A stretch of DNA of 8,584 nt from a bacterium (GTDB lineage: Bacteria; Verrucomicrobiota; Kiritimatiellia; UBA8416): the NCBI GenBank assembly GCA_020048935.1, contig JAIFLS010000163.1, positions 1 through 8,584 of the forward strand, written 5' to 3'. This document shows, piece after piece, positions 1-5,672 of the stretch. Position numbers and translations under genes: made by a program. Position 1 is the first letter of the stretch. Each line of letters opens with the position of its first letter. Below the pieces are notes generated by a model. It was not told the origin of the DNA. It did no database searches and saw only the letters and a program-made list of their open reading frames with translations.

Positions 1-168
1 TACACGGCGGACGAGGTGTTCCTGACCGGTACCGCTGCCGAGGTGATCGGGGTGGTGAACATCGACCGCCGCCAGATCGGCGAAGGCGTGCCGGGACCGG
101 TCACGCGTAAGCTGGAGGCAATGTATCGCCAGTACGCCAACGCGAACGGGTATCCGATCGGCGCCTAG
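1..168 (+). CDS. ilvE: Branched-chain amino-acid aminotransferase, C-terminal fragment
   Basis: The first 55 codons, in frame 1 and ending in TAG at 166-168, are the C-terminal end of a fold-type IV PLP aminotransferase; the 5' part lies outside the window. The segment EVFLTGTAAEVIGVV followed by IGEGVPGPVTRKL closely resembles the conserved end of IlvE. In that family the TGTAAE stretch lies near the phosphate of the PLP cofactor, and GxPGPxTxxL precedes the last helix. The enzyme interconverts leucine, isoleucine and valine with their 2-oxo acids in the cytoplasm, using glutamate/2-oxoglutarate. Many IlvE proteins have Pro where this one has Gly in the VIGVV part, which is a minor difference. 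A D-amino-acid aminotransferase or aminodeoxychorismate lyase is the alternative within the fold, but the TGTAAEV and PGPVT motifs favour IlvE. The gene ends just before a hairpin repeat and is convergent with the sugar kinase. Confidence 0.85.
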   Translation, partial: YTADEVFLTGTAAEVIGVVNIDRRQIGEGVPGPVTRKLEAMYRQYANANGYPIGA

Positions 169-172
169 CAGA

Positions 173-198
173 TAGTGGCGGGAGCATCTTGCTCCCGC
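173..198 (+). repeat. Hairpin repeat, copy 1, after ilvE
   Basis: A perfect 9-bp stem (178-186 GCGGGAGCA with 190-198 TGCTCCCGC) closes a 3-nt loop, starting 9 nt after the ilvE stop. With its leader TAG-TGGCGGGAGC it matches, in inverted orientation, a second copy at 461-487. No T-tract follows, so it is not a classical intrinsic terminator. It could still stabilise or end the ilvE transcript, or be a REP-like dispersed repeat. Confidence 0.7.
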
Positions 199-207
199 GT
201 TTGGCTG

Positions 208-278
208 ACGAGAACGGCGACGAGAACGGTGAACGATTCGAATCCCTACTCGTAATCCGTTCACGTCGCCGTTCTCGT
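208..278. repeat. Inverted repeat with internal direct repeat
   Basis: Positions 208-222 (ACGAGAACGGCGACG) are perfectly complementary to 264-278, giving 15-bp arms around a 41-nt interior. The left arm overlaps a direct repeat: CGACGAGAACGG occurs at 218-229 and is nearly repeated at 206-217. GTGAAC at 229-234 can pair with GTTCAC at 259-264 as an alternative inner stem. The stretch is non-coding and lies between two convergent genes, so its role is unknown. It looks like a dispersed or low-complexity intergenic repeat. Confidence 0.65.
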
Positions 279-287
279 TCACCAAAA

Positions 288-421
288 GGTGGAGCGTGAC
301 CTCCGGGCACGCTTAGCCCGTGGAAGTGAGCATAGGCAGACCATGGAATCTCTTTCAGGCAAACCATGGGCAACAAATGCATAAACCCACGGAAAAACGC
401 ACCCGGAGGTCGCGTTCCACC
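288..421. repeat. 134-nt imperfect inverted-repeat element (MITE-like or structured RNA)
   Basis: The outer arms at 288-310 and 399-421 are inverted copies differing at about 3 of 23 positions (GGTGGARCG and GACCTCCGGG are shared). Inside lie further pairable segments: CCGTGG near 318-323 with CCACGG near 387-392, GCAT near 331 with ATGC near 377, and CCATGG at two places (340-345, 364-369). The left arm can also fold alone (GCGTG 294-298 with CACGC 308-312). No convincing target-site duplication is visible and no protein is encoded. A MITE, a REP/BIME-like element or a folded RNA are all possible. Confidence 0.55.
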
Positions 422-460
422 CACAGGCAACCAATCTGCTATTGCCCACCCCGCTGCACA

Positions 461-487
461 CGGGAGCTGGAAGCTCCCGCCACGCTA
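461..487 (-). repeat. Hairpin repeat, copy 2, at the end of the sugar kinase gene
   Basis: Positions 461-468 CGGGAGCT pair perfectly with 472-479 AGCTCCCG around a 3-nt loop. Read on the minus strand, the element begins with the kinase stop codon (TAG, 487-485) and continues CGTGGCGGGAGC, matching copy 1 at 173-198. The top pair of the stem is T-A here and A-T in copy 1, so both copies keep the stem. It lies immediately 3' of its gene, as copy 1 does, which suggests a 3'-end role such as termination or RNA protection. No T-tract follows. Confidence 0.7.
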
Positions 488-1564
488 TCGTTTGACGCGG
501 GCGTTGCCCTTCCAGATGCTCCAGACCTGGTCCTCGTCGGCTGGCTGGGCGTAGTCGGTCAGCAGCGTGGTCGCCAGGGCACCGGAGGCCCATCCGAACT
601 GTAGCCATTTCTCCGGTGACCAGCCGCGCAGGATGCCGTAGAGCATTCCGCCGACAAAGCCATCGCCGCCGCCGATGCGGTCCAGCACGCCGATCTCGCG
701 CGGTTCGGCCACGTGCCAGTTCTCGCCCTCGAGCATCAGCGCCCCCCACTGGTGGCAGTTGGCACTGACGACCTCGCGCAGGGTCGTGGCAAAGACCGAG
801 GCGTTGGAATACGAGTCGCGCACGGTGCGGATCATCGACTTGAAGGAATCCATCTTGGCGGCCAGATCCTTGCCGCCAGCCTCCGGGCCTTCGAGACCCA
901 GGCAGAGCTGGAAGTCCTCCTCGTTGCCGACCAGGATGTCGGAAAGCGAGGCGATCTCGGCAAAGGCGCTGGCCAGTTCCTTCTCGCGGCCCTTCCAGAA
1001 CGAGGCGCGGTAGTTGAGATCGAACGAGATGCGTGTGCCGTGCTGGCGGGCCTTGCGGGCCAGTGCCAGGCAGAACTGGCTGGTTTCGGACGAGAGCGCC
1101 GCGATCAGTCCCGACAGGTGGACGATCTGCACGCCTTCCGTGCCGAAGATGCGCTCGAGATCGAAATCCTTCACATTGAGCGTGCGACCCACTTCACCGG
1201 CGCGGTCGTTGTGGACGCGCGGACCGCGGGACCCGCAGCCGCTGTCGGCCAGGTTGAACTGATGGCGGTAGCCCCAGGGGTCGCCCTGGTCGCGCTCCGG
1301 GCCCTCGTAGGAGATGTGGCGCGACGCGAGGTTGTCCTTGATCATCGTGGCGATCGGGCTGTCCTTGACAAACGCGGTCAGCACCTTGACCGGCAGTCCC
1401 AGGTAGGAGGCGACGGAAACGACGTTTGACTCCGCGCTGGTGACCTGGATGTTGAGCTGTGTGGCGCAGTGCATCGGCTGGCCGTTGACAGGCGTCAGGC
1501 GCACGCCCATGCTGGTGGGGGTCAATAAGGCGGTCTTGCAATGCTCGCGCAGGGTGAGGCTCAT
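485..1564 (-). CDS. PfkB-family sugar kinase, 2-keto-3-deoxygluconate kinase-like
   Basis: A 359-residue ribokinase-fold kinase of normal length. It shows the C-terminal PfkB signature DRIGGGDGFVGG (295-306) with the GGGD anion hole and probable catalytic base Asp301. SFDLNYRASFW (180-190) and VGNEEDF (212-218) are typical of 2-keto-3-deoxygluconate kinases, as is the end NARVKR. The N-terminus has PTSMGVRLTP (16-25) instead of the usual GE-x-M-x-R-L form, and AESN (44-47) where many members have a Gly-Gly segment; I recall this as a subfamily trait, not damage. The likely reaction is ATP-dependent phosphorylation of a sugar or sugar acid in the cytoplasm, and the exact substrate cannot be read from sequence. 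Start ATG at 1564 follows GGAGA with 8-nt spacing. It is divergent from the esterase/transport cluster and probably catabolises the imported sugar. A hairpin repeat begins at its stop codon. Confidence 0.85.
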   Translation of the reverse strand: MSLTLREHCKTALLTPTSMGVRLTPVNGQPMHCATQLNIQVTSAESNVVSVASYLGLPVKVLTAFVKDSPIATMIKDNLASRHISYEGPERDQGDPWGYRHQFNLADSGCGSRGPRVHNDRAGEVGRTLNVKDFDLERIFGTEGVQIVHLSGLIAALSSETSQFCLALARKARQHGTRISFDLNYRASFWKGREKELASAFAEIASLSDILVGNEEDFQLCLGLEGPEAGGKDLAAKMDSFKSMIRTVRDSYSNASVFATTLREVVSANCHQWGALMLEGENWHVAEPREIGVLDRIGGGDGFVGGMLYGILRGWSPEKWLQFGWASGALATTLLTDYAQPADEDQVWSIWKGNARVKR

Positions 1565-1608
1565 AATCGTTGTCTCCGGTTGAGGGGTGATTACACAAAC
1601 ACAAAATA

Positions 1609-1622
1609 ATGTTGCGGAACAT
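1609..1622. promoter_or_regulatory. Candidate operator, ATGTT-N4-AACAT palindrome
   Basis: ATGTTGCGGAACAT has 5-bp inverted arms and a central CG, and 12 of its 14 positions are symmetric. LacI-family operators commonly have a central CG with TG...CA ends, so a LacI-type sugar regulator is a reasonable guess. It lies directly upstream of the possible kinase -10 box, where a repressor could block that promoter. No regulator gene is in the window, and this is a single occurrence. Confidence 0.35.
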
Positions 1623-1671
1623 CATGCCTGTTATGTAAGCAGTGATCAAGAAAAACCGGACAAAAGGATTT

Positions 1672-1681
1672 GTAAATTTAC
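1672..1681. promoter_or_regulatory. Perfect 10-bp palindrome GTAAATTTAC
   Basis: GTAAATTTAC is a perfect palindrome near the middle of the divergent region, 76 nt before the esterase start. It may be a regulator site serving the rightward operon, or a chance AT-rich palindrome; the sequence alone does not decide. Confidence 0.25.
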
Positions 1682-1757
1682 GGCCACTGGTGCAGGATAT
1701 CGACAATGGTTTCGTGATGGATGATTTTTTGATGGAAAAGGGCGTGGGGGTGAGGAT

Positions 1758-2501
1758 ATGAAGATCATACAGGGACAGTTGGATTCAGGTACGACATCAC
1801 CGGCGCCGGAAATCGAGTGCTGGTTGCCGGAGCGGGAGGCCAGCGGGGTTGGTGTGGTCGTTTTCCCCGGTGGCGGCTATGGTATGCTGGCCGCTCATGA
1901 GGGCGAGGGTTATGCACGCTTTCTTTCTGAAGCCGGTATTGCCGCCTTTGTCGTGAAGTACCGGCTGGGTTCCGCGGGTCATCGGCATCCGGCCATGCTG
2001 GAGGACGCCCTTTCGGCGGTGGCGGCGGTGCGGTCGCGTTCGGCGGAGTTCGGCGTCGATCCCGCAAGAATCGGGGTCATGGGGTCCTCGGCTGGCGGGC
2101 ATCTGACGGCACATGCCCTTGTTGGCTGGCCGCTATACTCGAGTGGCGTGTCGCTGCGCCCTGATTTCGGCATCCTGTGTTATCCTGTAATCCTGTCCGA
2201 TGGTCCCTATGCCCACAAGGGATCGATGCGCAATCTGGCGGGCGAGAATGCTTCCGCCGATCTGCTTGAGGGGCTTTCCTGCGAGCGGCTTGTTACCGCG
2301 CAGACCCCGCCCTGCTTCCTCTGGCATACGGGGGAAGACGCCGCCGTCCCGCTCGAGAACAGCCTCGCCTTCGCCGCGGCCTTGCGGCTGAATAAAGTTC
2401 CCTTCGAATTGCACGTCTACAACAAGGGCAGGCACGGGCTCGGGCTGGGGGCACCCTTCGACTGGGGGCGTGACTGTCTGCGGTGGATCAAGGATCTCTG
2501 A
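1758..2501 (+). CDS. Alpha/beta-hydrolase, acetyl-esterase/lipase type
   Basis: A 247-residue single-domain alpha/beta hydrolase of the acetyl-esterase type (Aes/BD-FAE-like). PGGGY (37-41) is the oxyanion-hole loop, GSSAGGH (109-115) carries the nucleophile Ser111, and Asp194 (TGED) and His226 (GRHG) complete the triad with the expected order and spacing. The family hydrolyses short acyl esters, often acetyl groups on xylan-derived or other sugars; some members act as peptidases or lactonases, so the substrate is open. No signal peptide is visible (MKIIQGQLDSG), so it should act in the cytoplasm, after uptake of a small acylated compound. The ATG at 1758 is preceded by a G-rich GGGGGTGAGG stretch serving as ribosome binding site. 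It is the first gene of the cluster, and its TGA (2499-2501) is 5 nt before the deaminase ATG. Confidence 0.82.
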   Translation: MKIIQGQLDSGTTSPAPEIECWLPEREASGVGVVVFPGGGYGMLAAHEGEGYARFLSEAGIAAFVVKYRLGSAGHRHPAMLEDALSAVAAVRSRSAEFGVDPARIGVMGSSAGGHLTAHALVGWPLYSSGVSLRPDFGILCYPVILSDGPYAHKGSMRNLAGENASADLLEGLSCERLVTAQTPPCFLWHTGEDAAVPLENSLAFAAALRLNKVPFELHVYNKGRHGLGLGAPFDWGRDCLRWIKDL

Positions 2502-2506
2502 TCATC

Positions 2507-3088
2507 ATGCAGTTCCCGGATATACAGTTGACGCTTCCCGAATGGATCGGCGATTTCTGCGGGCAATGGCAAGGCGGGTTTGATACGGAGTCAAAGCGCG
2601 CGGCGTTTGTCGTGGCCCTGTCGCGGGAGAATGTCGCGCGCGGATCCGGCGGACCCTTCGCGGCGGCGGTATTCGATCCGCAGCGCGGTATGCTGGTCGC
2701 GCCGGGGGTGAACCTGGTGGTGCCGTCCGCCTGCTCATCAGCACATGCGGAGATCGTAGCGCTTTCGGTCGCGCAGCAGGTCACGGGGGCGCATGACCTC
2801 GGGGCGGCGGGGCTGCCGCCGCTGGAACTGGTCAGCAGTACGGAACCCTGTGCGATGTGCATGGGTGCGGTACCGTGGTCGGGCGTGCGGCGGCTGGTCT
2901 GCTGCGCGCGCGGCGAGGATGCCGAGGCGATCGGCATGGATGAAGGGGCCAAGCCGGCCAACTGGGAGGCGGCACTGGCCGCGCGTGGCATCACCGTGGT
3001 GCGCGACGTCTGCCGTGAGGAAGCCGCCGCCGTCCTGCAGGCTTACGCGGCGCAGGGAGGCCCGATATACAATGGGAGAAAGCTATGA
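2507..3088 (+). CDS. Nucleoside/nucleobase deaminase (CMP/dCMP deaminase superfamily)
   Basis: A 193-residue zinc-dependent deaminase counted from ATG 2507. Its HAE motif gives zinc ligand His80 and proton-shuttle Glu82, and PCAMC gives zinc ligands Cys115 and Cys118, followed by the usual MGAVPWSGVRRLV segment. This is the arrangement of guanine deaminase, cytosine deaminase and tRNA adenosine deaminase (COG0590-like); the late segment rich in Glu/Asp and ending in GGPIYNG looks more like the GuaD/nucleoside group than TadA. It would hydrolyse an amino group on a base, releasing ammonia, in the cytoplasm. I prefer ATG 2507 to GTG 2483 because AAGGA (2490-2494) lies 12 nt upstream and the shorter form avoids overlapping the esterase. 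The gene ends in an ATGA overlap with the binding-protein gene. Its presence in a sugar-import operon is unusual and the substrate is unknown. Confidence 0.82.
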   Translation: MQFPDIQLTLPEWIGDFCGQWQGGFDTESKRAAFVVALSRENVARGSGGPFAAAVFDPQRGMLVAPGVNLVVPSACSSAHAEIVALSVAQQVTGAHDLGAAGLPPLELVSSTEPCAMCMGAVPWSGVRRLVCCARGEDAEAIGMDEGAKPANWEAALAARGITVVRDVCREEAAAVLQAYAAQGGPIYNGRKL

Positions 3089-4080
3089 CGCGGAGTAATC
3101 TTGGTGTGGTGCTGCTGTTGTGCGTGTCGGCGGTGTTGTTCAGCGCTGGCGTGGTCAAGAAGCTGCGGGGCCCTGGCGGGCAGGCGGGGGACCGTCCGGT
3201 GATCGCGGTGATCCCGAAGGGGACGGCCTCGATGTGGTGGGAAGTCGTGCGGCAGGGCGCGCAGCGGGCGGCCGGCGAGCGCGGTTATGACATCATCTGG
3301 ACCGGGCCGGAGCAGGAAACCGATCGCGAGAAACAGATCCAGGCGGTCGAGGATTCGATCGCCAAGCATGTGGCCGGGATCGTGCTGGGGCCGAACGATG
3401 CCGGTGCGCTGGTCCGTCCGGTGCAGAAGATCCGCGAGGCCGGTTTGCCCTGCGTGATCATTGATTCCGGTCTGGCTGCGGAGGGGAACGGTTTCTACAA
3501 CAGCTTCGCGGCGACCGATAACCAGGCGGGCGGCGCCGAGGGGGCGCGGCGCCTGGCGGCGGCGCTCAATGGCCGCGGACGGGTCATGCTGGTGAAGTTC
3601 GTGCAGAACTCCGCCTCCACCGATGCGCGCGCCGAGGGTTTCCGCCAGACGCTGGCGAGCGAGTTCCCCGGGATCGAGATCATTGCCGAACAATTCACCA
3701 TGGGCACCGTCGAGGACGGGCGCCAGAAGACCGAGGATATGCTGCTGCGCAATACCGGGCTCGTCGACGGGCTTTTCGCCGTCAATCATCCCGTCTCCGT
3801 CGGTGCCTACAAGGCGTTGCAGGGCCTGGGGCTCGCCGGCAAGGTGAAAATGGTGGGCTTTGATTCCGACCCCGTGCTGCTCGATGGCATCGCGCGCGGG
3901 GAGGTGGCTGCTCTGGTGGTGCAGAACCCGTTCGAGATCGGCTACCAGGGGGTACGGCTGATTACCGAGGTGATCGCCGGACGCGACGTGCCGTTGGATT
4001 ACCCGATCCCGAGCATGATCGTGGATGCGTCGAACCTGGACGAGATGAAGGTTAAATTCCCGGCGGCACTGGGGTTATGA
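3085..4080 (+). CDS. Sugar ABC transporter substrate-binding protein, RbsB-like
   Basis: A 331-residue periplasmic-binding protein of the type I (ribose/galactose, Peripla_BP_4) fold. Residues 6-22 form a hydrophobic N-terminal segment after a short basic start (MTRSN), giving Sec export. Cys13 is preceded by Leu, not Ala/Gly/Ser, so it is not a convincing lipobox, and the protein may be membrane-anchored by its signal segment. The two lobes are visible: VIAVIPKGTASMWW...GAQ at 39-59, VIIDS at 124-128, then STDARAEGF (178-186), VNHP (233-236), VGFDSD (257-262) and Gln280 near the hinge. Asp127, Arg182, Asn234, Asp260 and Gln280 fit the usual sugar-contact positions, while RbsB's ribose-contact Phe pair is replaced by Trp51-Trp52 and its Arg after the Asp by Ser. 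The ligand is therefore probably not plain ribose. The start overlaps the deaminase stop (ATGA) and follows GGGAGA. Confidence 0.88.
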   Translation: MTRSNLGVVLLLCVSAVLFSAGVVKKLRGPGGQAGDRPVIAVIPKGTASMWWEVVRQGAQRAAGERGYDIIWTGPEQETDREKQIQAVEDSIAKHVAGIVLGPNDAGALVRPVQKIREAGLPCVIIDSGLAAEGNGFYNSFAATDNQAGGAEGARRLAAALNGRGRVMLVKFVQNSASTDARAEGFRQTLASEFPGIEIIAEQFTMGTVEDGRQKTEDMLLRNTGLVDGLFAVNHPVSVGAYKALQGLGLAGKVKMVGFDSDPVLLDGIARGEVAALVVQNPFEIGYQGVRLITEVIAGRDVPLDYPIPSMIVDASNLDEMKVKFPAALGL

Positions 4081-5576
4081 ACATGCAGAATCCACCTGAT
4101 GCGCTCCGCATGGAGCATATTTCCAAGACATTCGGTCCGGTCCGGGCGCTGGATGATGTGAGCTTTGTCGTGCGTCCCGGCACGGTCCATGCCTTGTGCG
4201 GCGAGAATGGCGCGGGCAAGTCGACCCTGATGAAAATCCTGGCGGGCGTCTACCAGCCCGATAGCGGCACCATCACGGTCTTCGGCGAGCCGCGGCGCAT
4301 GGCGACACCGGCGGAGGCGCTGGCGGCCGGGATCTCGATGCTGTACCAGGAACTTGATCTGGCCGAGGACATGGCGGTTTACGAGAACGTCTTCCTCGGT
4401 CGCGAGATCCGGTCGCGTATCCCCTTTGCCGTGGATCACGCGGAAATGATCCGGCAGACACGCGCGTTGTGTACCCAGTACGGTTTCGCGATCGACGCCA
4501 CTGCCACGATCCGCACGCTCACCCCCGGACAGTGCCAGATCGTGGAGCTGCTGAAGGCACTCGTGCGGGATGCCCGCATCATCGTGATGGACGAGCCGAC
4601 CTCCTCGTTGTCGGAAGGCGAGGCGGCCAACCTGTTCCGGATCGTGCATGACCTGCGGCGGCGGGGGCTGGCGATCATCTATATCTCGCATCGCATGGAG
4701 GAGGTCAAGGCCTTGGCCGATGACATTACCGTCCTGCGGGACGGGTGTATCGCGGGTGGCGACGCGGCGGAACGGATGGATGTGGATCGCATCGTCAAGC
4801 TCATGGTCGGGCGCGAGATCCGCGAATTCTACCCGCCGCGTTCGGTGACTCCCGGCGAGGTGTTCCTGGAAGCCTGCGGGCTGGCATCGGACGAAGGCAT
4901 CCGGGATGTGGGCTTCACCGTGCGTCGCGGCGAGGTCGTCGGCATGGCGGGGCTTGTCGGGGCGGGGCGCACGGAAACCGCCCGCGCGCTTTTCGGCGTG
5001 CAGCCGCTGACCGCGGGCGAGGTCCGTCTGGACGGACGCGCTGTGCGCATCCGCAAGCCAGCCGACGCCATCCGTAACGGCATGGCGCTGTTGACCGAAG
5101 ACCGCAAGCGGACGGGACTTTGCACGGGCCTTCCCTGCAGTTGGAACCTGATGCTGCCGAACTACGAGCGGACCGGGATGAAACGGATTCTGAAGTTAAA
5201 GCACGAACGGGCATTGTGCCAGGAGTACGGCGCCAAGGTGCATGTCAAATGGCGTGACCCGGACGATTCCGTCAGCTCGCTCTCCGGCGGCAACCAGCAG
5301 AAGGTCCTGATCGCCCGCTGGCTGCTGGCCGATGCGCAACTGGTGATCTTCGACGAGCCGACCCGTGGTATCGACGTGGGGGCCAAGAAGGAAGTCTACG
5401 CGCTGATCAACGAACTCGCCGCGCGAGGCAAGGCGATCCTGCTGATCTCGTCCGAACTGACGGAACTCTTCGGCGTCTGCGACCGCCTGCTGGTCATGCG
5501 CCGCGGGCGACTGGCGGGGACGCTGGACGTGGCGGAAACAACTCCTGAACATGTCATGCACCTGGCTGCAGGGTGA
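4077..5576 (+). CDS. Sugar ABC transporter ATP-binding protein, RbsA/MglA type (two domains)
   Basis: A 499-residue protein with two fused nucleotide-binding domains, the usual length for RbsA/XylG/MglA. Domain 1 has Walker A GENGAGKST (42-50), signature-like LTPGQ (148-152), Walker B IIVMDEP (168-174) and switch His205. Domain 2 has the degenerate Walker A GLVGAGRT (292-299), where Arg replaces Lys, LSGGNQQK (402-409), Walker B LVIFDEP (422-428) and Ser-Ser-Glu (458-460) in place of the switch His. This asymmetry is normal for the family, in which one ATP site is mainly catalytic. It powers import through the permease and sits on the cytoplasmic face of the membrane. ATG 4077 overlaps the preceding stop (ATGA); Met3 at 4083 has better spacing to the GGGG at 4071-4074 and could be the true start. 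A 96-nt repeat-bearing gap follows before the permease. Confidence 0.93.
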   Translation: MNMQNPPDALRMEHISKTFGPVRALDDVSFVVRPGTVHALCGENGAGKSTLMKILAGVYQPDSGTITVFGEPRRMATPAEALAAGISMLYQELDLAEDMAVYENVFLGREIRSRIPFAVDHAEMIRQTRALCTQYGFAIDATATIRTLTPGQCQIVELLKALVRDARIIVMDEPTSSLSEGEAANLFRIVHDLRRRGLAIIYISHRMEEVKALADDITVLRDGCIAGGDAAERMDVDRIVKLMVGREIREFYPPRSVTPGEVFLEACGLASDEGIRDVGFTVRRGEVVGMAGLVGAGRTETARALFGVQPLTAGEVRLDGRAVRIRKPADAIRNGMALLTEDRKRTGLCTGLPCSWNLMLPNYERTGMKRILKLKHERALCQEYGAKVHVKWRDPDDSVSSLSGGNQQKVLIARWLLADAQLVIFDEPTRGIDVGAKKEVYALINELAARGKAILLISSELTELFGVCDRLLVMRRGRLAGTLDVAETTPEHVMHLAAG

Positions 5577-5582
5577 GAAGGT

Positions 5583-5600
5583 AAAGTCGAAAGTCGAAAG
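5583..5600 (+). repeat. AAAGTCG short tandem repeat
   Basis: The 7-nt unit AAAGTCG occurs twice in a row, followed by AAAG, starting 7 nt after the ATPase stop. It is non-coding and sits in the gap between the ATPase and the permease. Variation in copy number between strains is possible but cannot be seen here. Confidence 0.6.
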
Positions 5601-5611
5601 CAGAATTATGA

Positions 5612-5647
5612 TGATCGGACCGATCCGACTGATCAGACAGATCGCTC
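5612..5647. repeat. 9-nt tandem repeat NGATCNGAC, foldable
   Basis: Three exact units of the pattern NGATCNGAC (5612-5620, 5621-5629, 5630-5638) are followed by a diverged fourth, AGATCGCTC. The units also form palindromes: GATCGG-A-CCGATC at 5613-5625 and CTGATCAG at 5629-5636. It lies 25 nt before the permease start and could affect transcript folding within the operon, or could be an inert dispersed repeat. Confidence 0.65.
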
Positions 5648-5672
5648 CGAACAATCACGCTGAGGAAGGATT

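Larger units (their letters stand above)
1565..1757. promoter_or_regulatory. Divergent promoter region between kinase and esterase
   Basis: This 193-nt non-coding stretch is clearly richer in A and T than its surroundings and separates two divergent transcription units, so it should hold both promoters. On the minus strand TGTAAT (1595-1590) matches a sigma-70 -10 box at 5 of 6 positions, 25 nt before the kinase ATG, but its -35 is poor. For the rightward operon I see no convincing -35/-10 pair. Two palindromes in the region are listed separately. Confidence 0.6.

Noticed and set aside
169..484. CRISPR array in the repeat-rich gap
   Set aside because: The repeats are inverted and of different kinds, with no regularly spaced direct repeats and unique spacers, and no cas gene is nearby.
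279..749. Minus-strand open frame of 156 codons across the repeat region and the 3' end of the kinase gene
   Set aside because: It runs through inverted repeats and overlaps the real kinase in another frame; its translation is Arg-rich low-complexity sequence with no recognisable domain.
713..1429. Plus-strand open frame of 238 codons
   Set aside because: It is fully antisense to the well-supported kinase; long shadow frames are common in GC-rich genes, and the translation resembles no family I know.
2483..2506. GTG start for the deaminase giving 8 extra residues
   Set aside because: It would overlap the esterase, and the extension adds nothing family-like; ATG 2507 has AAGGA upstream, although at slightly long spacing.
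4950..5460. Loss of Walker A Lys and switch His in the second ATPase domain as a defect
   Set aside because: This asymmetry is normal for RbsA/MglA-type proteins and not a sign of decay.
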